The notes below the pieces were generated by a model. It had not been told where the DNA came from and searched no databases. It saw nothing but the letters and a program-made list of their open reading frames with translations. Positions 1 to 5,557 of a DNA stretch of 9,099 bases are shown one piece after another. Source of the stretch: an uncultured Clostridium sp. (GTDB taxonomy: Bacteria; Bacillota; Clostridia; Oscillospirales; Acutalibacteraceae); contig URIN01000035.1 of NCBI GenBank assembly GCA_900547915.1, positions 1-9,099 on the forward strand. Direction: 5' to 3'. Position 1 is the first letter of the stretch; each line of letters starts with the position of its first letter. The position numbers and the translations under genes were made by a program.

Positions 1-768
1 TTCAGGGGCAACGAAATTATACAGTTCAAGACTTTCCGCATATGTATCTTTAAGCTTATCTTTCTTTTCCCTGTCAGTATCACAGAACACCATAGGGATA
101 TTGCCCTTTTCCATTACATATTTTACTTCTTCTTTTATATTAACGTCAAAATACTGATCCCAGTCAAACGCAACAGCAGTATTCAACCCTTTTTCCGCAT
201 ACTCAAGCATAAAGGTTTTATAATTCATATTTTTAACGTCATCATTTGTTTTTACACCGTGAGAACTGCCCCAAACACCAGTAAATTCTGAAGTCCAGCT
301 TGCGGATGTTGAAGTGGTCTGCTCTGTATCTGTTCCTTTTTCTCCGCCGCAGTACGCCAAATAAATTCCGCCTTCATCCGATACGGTTCGTATGGCGCTT
401 GAATTAAGAGTTGTGCTTTTGCTGCCGTTGAATTCATTTGTGTTTGTAAGAAGCCTTGCCGCCGCGTCCGCTCTCATTCCGTCAAAGCCCAAAAACAATA
501 CTTTTCTTGTCTTATTTTCTTTTGAAACAGCATTTGAATCCGAAATCTGGCATTCATCCAAATATGAATGCACTAAATTATAAATCTGGTATTGCGGAAT
601 TGCCGTTTCGGGAGTGTTTTCCCAAATCTGATATTCGCCCAATTTAGCTGTGTATTCGGGATCGGGCGAAACCTGATCTTTCTTTCCCTGACACGCCGAA
701 AGTGTTCCTGCTATTATTGCTCCTGCAATAATGCAGCAGCATGCTTTTGCAAATTTCTTTTTATTCAT
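1..768 (-). CDS. Lipoprotein of the alkaline phosphatase / phosphodiesterase superfamily (3' end missing)
   Basis: The frame is open from an ATG at 768 to the window edge, giving 256 residues without a stop, so the C-terminal part lies outside. AGGTG at 776-780 is a good ribosome binding site. Residues 1-26 form a lipoprotein signal: KKK, a hydrophobic stretch, and lipobox LSAC with the lipidated Cys26. Mature residues should sit on the outer face of the membrane. After a linker, KVLFLGFDGMRAD (89-101) matches the first metal-binding strand of the alkaline phosphatase superfamily (Asp96 as metal ligand). TSASWTSEFTGVWGSSHGV (154-172) matches the nucleophile loop of nucleotide pyrophosphatases/phosphodiesterases (TxPNHxSxxTGxxPxxHG), which places the nucleophile at Thr154. 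The remaining metal ligands would lie in the missing part. The substrate (phosphodiester, phosphonate or sulfate ester) cannot be told. It is divergent from the glycosidase at 975. The superfamily call is fairly secure; the exact family is not. Confidence 0.8.
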   Translation of the reverse strand, partial: MNKKKFAKACCCIIAGAIIAGTLSACQGKKDQVSPDPEYTAKLGEYQIWENTPETAIPQYQIYNLVHSYLDECQISDSNAVSKENKTRKVLFLGFDGMRADAAARLLTNTNEFNGSKSTTLNSSAIRTVSDEGGIYLAYCGGEKGTDTEQTTSTSASWTSEFTGVWGSSHGVKTNDDVKNMNYKTFMLEYAEKGLNTAVAFDWDQYFDVNIKEEVKYVMEKGNIPMVFCDTDREKKDKLKDTYAESLELYNFVAPE

Positions 769-832
769 AAATTTTCACCTCAACCCCATTTTATCGTTTT
801 CTAATTGCTTTAACTTTAGAAAAAAGCTCATG

Positions 833-895
833 AAATTTAGAAATTCTGCGATATTTAATAAACAATATTTTTTTAATGGTTGTATTTCTAAATTT
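833..895. repeat. 12-bp perfect inverted repeat in the divergent intergenic region
   Basis: AAATTTAGAAAT at 833-844 is exactly mirrored by ATTTCTAAATTT at 884-895, with 39 bases between. It lies between the lipoprotein start (768) and the glycosidase promoter (908-935). Two AT-rich half sites about five helical turns apart could bind a regulator through looping, but chance in AT-rich DNA is possible. The 8-bp palindrome AAGCGCTT (898-905) follows directly and touches the -35 box. Its central CG resembles LacI-family operators, though the flanks fit a cre site only poorly. Confidence 0.4.
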
Positions 896-907
896 TCAAG
901 CGCTTTT

Positions 908-935
908 TTGAAAGAATCATCCCAACCGATATGAT
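908..935 (+). promoter_or_regulatory. Probable promoter of the GH101/129-like glycosidase
   Basis: TTGAAA (908-913) and TATGAT (930-935) are separated by 16 bases, five of six matches to each sigma-A box. Transcription would start near 942, leaving a leader of about 33 bases before the ATG at 975. That start point excludes the upstream ATG at 939 as an initiation codon. Confidence 0.55.
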
Positions 936-964
936 ATTATGAGCTTATCAAACACAATTTCTGC

Positions 965-969
965 GGAGG
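965..969 (+). promoter_or_regulatory. Ribosome binding site deciding the glycosidase start
   Basis: GGAGG lies five bases before the ATG at 975. The longer frame from ATG 939 has no ribosome binding site and overlaps the predicted promoter, so 975 is the better start. Confidence 0.8.
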
Positions 970-974
970 AAAAA

Positions 975-2333
975 ATGGTTTACAGATCAAACAAGGTATA
1001 TACCTATCATTATGATTACACAAAATGCATGATGATGAAGCTGGGGCTGGCTTATCCCGAGCCGTCAGACACATCAAAAAGCCATGTGCTTATGACTTTT
1101 GAGCAGGCTCTTGATTGCATAAAGAAAATAGACGCTATGACTCCGTATATTACCAAAATATACTATTTGGTAGGCTGGCAATATAACGGTCACGATGATA
1201 AATATCCTGATTTTTTTGAAGTAAACAAAGCGTTGAAAAGAAAAGAGGATAAAACCGCAAGGGACAGTCTGATCTGGCTTTATGAAGAAGCAAAAAAATA
1301 TAATTCCGTCATTAGTCTTCATATAAACTTCAACGACGCATATGATGACGCGCCGTCTTTTGAACTGTTTAAAAACAGCAGTGCTCTTATCAGAAAAAAG
1401 AACGGCGAGCCTGACCCGATTGAAAAATATAACGGAAAAGCCTGCTACAAAACCTGCTTTAAAGGTTACTGGGAATCGGGGCTTTTTAAAAAGCAGATAG
1501 ACAAACTGCTGGAATATCTGCCGTTTCTTCAGGAAAGCAAAACAATACATGTTGACAATTTTCAGTGCTATCACAATTATGCTCCGCGTGTAACTATTGC
1601 GCAGATGCAGGATTACAGAAGAAAAATGATAGACTATGTATACAGTAAGGGAATTGACATCACTTCCGAATTTACATATAAAGAAGACGAAAGCCTGCCG
1701 AACAAACCTTTTTTGGGAATTCCCAGAGATCATCACTCTAAAGCACAGATGGACACAGTGGGCATTATTCCCGCAAGCTGGTGGTGCGCGCGTATTACAA
1801 GGCGTGAATTGGTTGAAATTCCTCCCCAGCTATACACCGGCGGAATGTTCAGAAATAAAATTTATGACAAATATCTTTACGGAAACATGCACGGTGAAGA
1901 TATAATAAAAATTGACGATAATGAATGGCACAAAAAATTTCTTCATGAGTTTGCCACAGTGCAAGTGCCGTATCATTTTCTCTGTACAAAAAAGAGGCTT
2001 AAAATCAAAGGCTTTTGGTTAACTGAAAAATGTATATTTTCAGACAATGTTGAATCCAAATTTAAAAGCCGAACGATAACCCAAGACTCAACCGTTTTAA
2101 AATACAAAAGCACACTGTTTCTCCCATATGTGCATAAAGAGAACACCTATTTTGCATACAGCGAAAAAGGCGATAACAGGTGTTGGCCTGTAAATAAAAA
2201 TGCTAAAAGCGCAAACATAAAGGAGATAACATCTTCAGGAGTTATATTCAGAGAACAGCTTAAAGTTAAGGACGGAAAACTTGGACTTAAAATAGACCCT
2301 CATCAGGCTTTATTGGTTGAAGTTGTTTATTAA
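975..2333 (+). CDS. Cytoplasmic TIM-barrel glycosidase related to GH101/GH129
   Basis: The product has 452 residues from the ATG at 975, chosen because GGAGG sits five bases upstream and the 939 ATG lies within the promoter zone. There is no signal peptide, so it acts in the cytoplasm. Visible GH101-like signatures are YLVGWQYNGHDDKYPDF (64-80, compare the GHDSGHxDY strand/loop of endo-alpha-N-acetylgalactosaminidases), SLHINFNDAYDD (114-125, compare HVNxxExY), IHVDNF (191-196) and TSEFTY (230-235). By analogy Asp194 is the candidate nucleophile and Glu232 the candidate acid/base, 38 residues apart; the pair is 32 apart in SpGH101 and 34 in Bifidobacterium GH129. Residues from about 340 look beta-rich, like the C-terminal domain of glycosidases. 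It is far shorter than GH101 enzymes and shorter than GH129. Substrate is inferred at best: an alpha-GalNAc- or alpha-Gal-type glycoside. It is monocistronic, ending in a terminator, and convergent with a sugar symporter gene. Confidence 0.65.
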   Translation: MVYRSNKVYTYHYDYTKCMMMKLGLAYPEPSDTSKSHVLMTFEQALDCIKKIDAMTPYITKIYYLVGWQYNGHDDKYPDFFEVNKALKRKEDKTARDSLIWLYEEAKKYNSVISLHINFNDAYDDAPSFELFKNSSALIRKKNGEPDPIEKYNGKACYKTCFKGYWESGLFKKQIDKLLEYLPFLQESKTIHVDNFQCYHNYAPRVTIAQMQDYRRKMIDYVYSKGIDITSEFTYKEDESLPNKPFLGIPRDHHSKAQMDTVGIIPASWWCARITRRELVEIPPQLYTGGMFRNKIYDKYLYGNMHGEDIIKIDDNEWHKKFLHEFATVQVPYHFLCTKKRLKIKGFWLTEKCIFSDNVESKFKSRTITQDSTVLKYKSTLFLPYVHKENTYFAYSEKGDNRCWPVNKNAKSANIKEITSSGVIFREQLKVKDGKLGLKIDPHQALLVEVVY

Positions 2334-2361
2334 CATTAAGCGGTTATTGCTTAAAATTATT

Positions 2362-2406
2362 AAAGACCGGAAAGATTATGCATTACAGCACCTTCCCGGT
2401 CTTTTT
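2362..2406 (+). terminator. Rho-independent terminator of the glycosidase gene
   Basis: AAAGACCGG (2362-2370) pairs perfectly with CCGGTCTTT (2396-2404) around a 25-base loop, and the T-run covers 2402-2406. It lies 29 bases after the stop codon. The opposite strand has no T-tract, so it serves the plus strand only. The following stretch to 2525 holds nothing else that is clear, including no convincing terminator for the minus-strand symporter gene. Confidence 0.8.
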
Positions 2407-2525
2407 ATTTGCAATAATATATAAACTCAATCACCAAATATAAAACATATAACAATCAACAACTTGAATGATATACAGAAATCTCAAAGCATACATGCCT
2501 GTAAAAAAGGCGGCGAGTTATATAA

Positions 2526-3995
2526 TTATTCGCTGAGAGTGCCTGCCGTTTTTCTTCTTTCGGCAAGTTCACGGGTGATGCGCTCCTTTTTTTCACCTAC
2601 AAGGTCATAGAAGAACATAGGTATTGTGCAGATAAGAAGACTTATCGCAGGAACTATGGAGATAAGGCTGAACATACCCTGACGCACTGCGTGGCCCATT
2701 TCAAGCGGATTTGCCGTTACCTCTGCGTTTATTGACGCAACATCAAGATTTACTATCATATACATAACAACTATGAAGCCTGTTGCGAGCGCATTGCTGA
2801 ATGAGGTTACGAAGCTCTGTATCGCCTGACCTGTACCTGCAAGACGCACACCTGTTTTCCACTCCATATAATCGAGGCAGTCGCCTATCATGGCAAAAGC
2901 ACAGACATTTATGGCACCGAGCGGTATGCAGGAGATAACGAAAAACGGCACACATGCCCAGAAATTTTCATAACCGATCATATAGATGATAAAGCTGGAA
3001 GCAGAGCCGAGCAGCGATGTGCTGATTATTATCTGCTTATAATTGAATTTTTTGAAGACGAGCGGCATTACAAGCATTGTTATGAACATACCTGCTGCTG
3101 CGGCTACCTGAAATACGGTTGAGACAAGGCTTATGTTGGACTGAAGCGCCGCTTCACGCTCTGCGCCTGAAAGACCCGAGGGGTCTTTGCCGATATAAAA
3201 AGCGTATCTAGCAACATGAACTGCACCCGCCTGATAAAGATAGCGTGCAGCTGAAAGGATACCCATAAGAGCAGTGAGAAGCAGAGGTTTGCAGCTGATA
3301 ATGATTTTGAAAACGCCTTTTTCGCCCTCTTTTTTCTTCGGCGGGGGCGCTATCTTTACACGCTCCTTGGTTTTGAAATAAACGGGAACAAACAGAATGT
3401 TGCCCACGATAGCGCAGAAAAGCGTTATGGTCATATACTTTGTTTCTTCAAGTTCAGTGCCGCTGAGCCCGAAACTCGGAAGAATAAATCCGAGCAGCAT
3501 GAAAAACGCCATGGGTACGGCGGAGCCGACACCGTTTGAAGTACGTGCCTTACTGATAATAGCGCCTCGTTCATCCGGATTTGGCGTCATAAGATTTGGC
3601 AGGCTCCAAAACGGAACATCACTAACCGAATAAACTGTTGCCCACAGCAGATAAGTAATCACGGCATACGCCATAAGTGCGCCGCCAGAAAGATCCGGCG
3701 AATAAAACAGAAGAACCGTGAGAATAGCAATGGGAATAGGTGTGTAAATTATATAACTTTTAAGTTTCCCGTGCTTTGGATTTGCCCTGTCCATATAATA
3801 ACCGAGAATGGGGTCGATAACAGCGTCCCATATTCTGGCAAGCAAAACGAGAAGCAAAACAAAAAGCGGTGTAAGTTTCAGAACATTAAGATAAAAGTCT
3901 GATATGTACGAACTCATTATGGCGTATACCATGCCCTGCCCCAGAGCACCTATCGCATATGCCATCCATTCCTTGGTGGGCACATAGTTTTTCAT
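2526..3995 (-). CDS. GPH-family (MelB-type) sugar:cation symporter
   Basis: It encodes 489 residues with about twelve hydrophobic membrane segments, a usual length for glycoside-pentoside-hexuronide:cation symporters of the MFS. The ATG at 3995 is chosen because GAGGGG (4003-4008) precedes it; an in-frame TTG at 4010 lies upstream of that site. Family signatures are RIWDAVIDPILG (54-65) with Asp57 and Asp61 at the positions of the MelB cation-site aspartates 55 and 59, DVPFWSLPNLMTPNPDERG (126-144) with Asp126 at the MelB Asp124 position, and GDCLDYMEWKTGVR (371-384). In helix XI, where many family members have a Lys (MelB Lys377), this protein appears to have Ser398 in SFVTSFSNAL, which might mean a different coupling ion. 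The charged tail (468-482) is typical. The gene follows the metallophosphoesterase by 45 bases and is probably cotranscribed. The sugar is unknown; a glycoside for the nearby cytoplasmic glycosidase is a reasonable guess. Confidence 0.87.
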   Translation of the reverse strand: MKNYVPTKEWMAYAIGALGQGMVYAIMSSYISDFYLNVLKLTPLFVLLLVLLARIWDAVIDPILGYYMDRANPKHGKLKSYIIYTPIPIAILTVLLFYSPDLSGGALMAYAVITYLLWATVYSVSDVPFWSLPNLMTPNPDERGAIISKARTSNGVGSAVPMAFFMLLGFILPSFGLSGTELEETKYMTITLFCAIVGNILFVPVYFKTKERVKIAPPPKKKEGEKGVFKIIISCKPLLLTALMGILSAARYLYQAGAVHVARYAFYIGKDPSGLSGAEREAALQSNISLVSTVFQVAAAAGMFITMLVMPLVFKKFNYKQIIISTSLLGSASSFIIYMIGYENFWACVPFFVISCIPLGAINVCAFAMIGDCLDYMEWKTGVRLAGTGQAIQSFVTSFSNALATGFIVVMYMIVNLDVASINAEVTANPLEMGHAVRQGMFSLISIVPAISLLICTIPMFFYDLVGEKKERITRELAERRKTAGTLSE

Positions 3996-4029
3996 AAATT
4001 TTCCCCTCAAAAAATTTTTATAATAACCC

Positions 4030-4043
4030 TAAGCCGCGGCTTA
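4030..4043. repeat. 14-bp perfect GC-rich palindrome over the metallophosphoesterase stop codon
   Basis: TAAGCCGCGGCTTA is fully self-complementary and includes the TAA stop (4041-4043) of the minus-strand phosphoesterase. On that strand it is followed by an AT-rich stretch with TTTTTT before the symporter ribosome binding site. It might be a weak attenuator or RNA-processing hairpin within the operon, or a protein site. The short stem does not make it a strong terminator. Confidence 0.45.
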
Positions 4044-5414
4044 AAGAGATATTACTGTATTATTGTTGTCTATCATATCCGCTTTAAACAGTGCATCGGA
4101 AAGAATTGGGCGTATCGCATCACGATACTGCGCCTTTAACTTTTGCGACGGAACAATACGAAAAACCGCGTCCGCAACAGCCATAAACGAATCGTATTCC
4201 GCACTGCCGGGTGCATAATCCCGCGTGCCGCCATAAATATTATTTATAACTGTAATAAGAAAATCACACACACGCACATCATACATTCTGGGCGCAACTT
4301 TACTTAATACGCCAAGCATTCTTCCGGCTTTTTTGAAAGTAAGTTTATCAAGCATTTTACCCGCCATATTGATAGGCAGTTTAAGCTTTTGTGACTGCTC
4401 TTTTTTCAAGCTGAAGCTCTCTCCGAGTTCACAGAAACGATCTATATCGTGTGCGGCGGAATAAAAAATATCGTGCAGCATGTAATCAAAATGTTCCTCA
4501 AGATACTGCAAATACGGTTTGCACTGCGTATCCCAGTTCATCTTTTCGGGGTGCAAAGTAGTTACAGAAAGCGTATTTCCTTCAAGCACCATTTTCCTTA
4601 TGGGGCTGGGATAAGCGGTCAGGCATCCTGTGTTTATCTCATAAAAAGCGCCGCCGTTTTTGCCGTCATAACGGCTGATATTCTGCATATGCGTATGACC
4701 CGTGAACAGAAATCTGATACCGTTTGAAGCAAGGAACTCAGCAAAATCATCTGCATCATCTATCATCTCCTGAGGACTGAACATGCGATAAAATTTTACC
4801 GGAGCAAGAACGGGGTGATGGCACACCGCAAGCATTTCATCCCCTGCCGCTTTTGCGTCATCTATCTGCCCCTTTGCCCATTCAATCTGCTCATCGGAAA
4901 AGCCATAATTATCAGATCCCCAGCCTTCCCTGTCATCATTAAGCATAAGAATACGGTATCCGTCATCAAGCTTTGCGCAATATGAATTTGTTGGTTTATG
5001 TATACTGACAGCATCACTCAAACCGAAATCGTAATAAATATCAAAAAGCTGTTCTTTTGTTGCACACTCCACTATATATTCACCGTTTTCACCATACCCT
5101 CTTGGGTCGGGGCGAATATCGTGGGAAGCAGTTATAAGAAATATCTTTTTACCAGCCGCTTTAAGCTTTTTTAATTTTTCTGCAAGTGAAATATGCCCCG
5201 CCATCTCGCCGTCACAAACAACATCGCCCGTAACAAGGACGATATCGGAACTTTTGTCTTTGGCAATAAGCTCAAGCGCGGCATCAACAATGGCTTCGCT
5301 TTCAGCAACACAGCGCTGGTCATAAAGCGCGCGTTTTTCCCATTCTTTTCCGCAGGCGCCGAGCACTCTTGCGGGATAATAGTGTAAGTCAGTTATCTGA
5401 AAAAAGCTTAACAA
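4041..5414 (-). CDS. Calcineurin-like metallophosphoesterase, TTG start
   Basis: It has 457 residues and no signal peptide, so the enzyme is predicted cytoplasmic. The metallophosphoesterase motifs appear in order: DLH (Asp9, His11), VTGDVVCDG (61-69, Asp64), ASHD (96-99), AVCHHPVLAP (196-205) and FTGHTHMQ (237-244, His240, His242). This is a binuclear metal centre that hydrolyses phosphomono- or diesters. The usual GNH[DE] motif reads A-S97-H98-D, so the bridging-metal Asn is replaced by Ser. Residues 300-457 are mostly helical and unlike a standard domain I recognise. TTG at 5414 is the start: AGGGGG at 5424-5429 is well placed, and the next in-frame ATG (residue 71) would remove Asp9, His11 and Asp64. 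It heads a unit with the sugar symporter, suggesting a sugar phosphate or other organic phosphate substrate, but that is inference. Confidence 0.85.
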   Translation of the reverse strand: MLSFFQITDLHYYPARVLGACGKEWEKRALYDQRCVAESEAIVDAALELIAKDKSSDIVLVTGDVVCDGEMAGHISLAEKLKKLKAAGKKIFLITASHDIRPDPRGYGENGEYIVECATKEQLFDIYYDFGLSDAVSIHKPTNSYCAKLDDGYRILMLNDDREGWGSDNYGFSDEQIEWAKGQIDDAKAAGDEMLAVCHHPVLAPVKFYRMFSPQEMIDDADDFAEFLASNGIRFLFTGHTHMQNISRYDGKNGGAFYEINTGCLTAYPSPIRKMVLEGNTLSVTTLHPEKMNWDTQCKPYLQYLEEHFDYMLHDIFYSAAHDIDRFCELGESFSLKKEQSQKLKLPINMAGKMLDKLTFKKAGRMLGVLSKVAPRMYDVRVCDFLITVINNIYGGTRDYAPGSAEYDSFMAVADAVFRIVPSQKLKAQYRDAIRPILSDALFKADMIDNNNTVISL

Positions 5415-5423
5415 GGCAAGACA

Positions 5424-5429
5424 CCCCCT
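5424..5429 (-). promoter_or_regulatory. Ribosome binding site for the TTG-initiated phosphoesterase
   Basis: AGGGGG on the minus strand lies nine bases before the TTG at 5414. No ATG is in frame nearby, so this site decides the start. Confidence 0.7.
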
Positions 5430-5434
5430 ATTTT

Positions 5435-5462
5435 ATTATAAAGGGTTTTGTCAAATTTACAA
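5435..5462 (-). promoter_or_regulatory. Candidate promoter of the phosphoesterase-symporter unit
   Basis: On the minus strand TTGTAA (5462-5457) is followed after 16 bases by a perfect TATAAT (5440-5435). A perfect TTGACA (5454-5449) also lies here, but only eight bases from that -10 box, and no good -10 lies 17 bases after it. The predicted start (about 5428) falls at the edge of the ribosome binding site, giving a very short leader, so the call is tentative. A promoter is expected here because the terminator of the upstream ATPase gene lies just before. Confidence 0.4.
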
Positions 5463-5493
5463 CACATTTTTGCCTTAGACAGGTAAAATAAAG

Positions 5494-5527
5494 CGAAAAA
5501 TAAAAGGTCTGCCTAAAGACAGACCTT
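5494..5527 (-). terminator. Rho-independent terminator of the metal resistance operon
   Basis: AAGGTCTG (5504-5511) and CAGACCTT (5520-5527) form an 8-bp perfect stem with an 8-base loop. On the minus strand it is followed by TTTTATTTTT. It begins 30 bases after the ATPase stop codon. Confidence 0.85.
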
Positions 5528-5557
5528 AAATGTTTTACGCAATTAAAAAAGTGTAAA

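Noticed and set aside
252..437. 61-codon minus-strand frame overlapping the lipoprotein
   Set aside because: It overlaps the lipoprotein reading frame, which carries a lipobox and catalytic motifs through the same bases; shadow frame.
1074..1736. 220-codon open frame on the minus strand inside the glycosidase gene
   Set aside because: It is antisense to a gene with clear enzyme motifs and has no recognisable domain; treated as a shadow frame.
2461..2525. Possible terminator for the symporter gene (GCC...GGC and GCAT...ATGC pairs)
   Set aside because: The stems are only three to four base pairs and lack a proper stem-then-T-run order; not supportable.
5449..5454. Perfect TTGACA on the minus strand before the phosphoesterase
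   Set aside because: It is only eight bases from the TATAAT and has no -10 box at 16-18 bases, so it cannot pair as a normal promoter; the weaker TTGTAA was paired instead.
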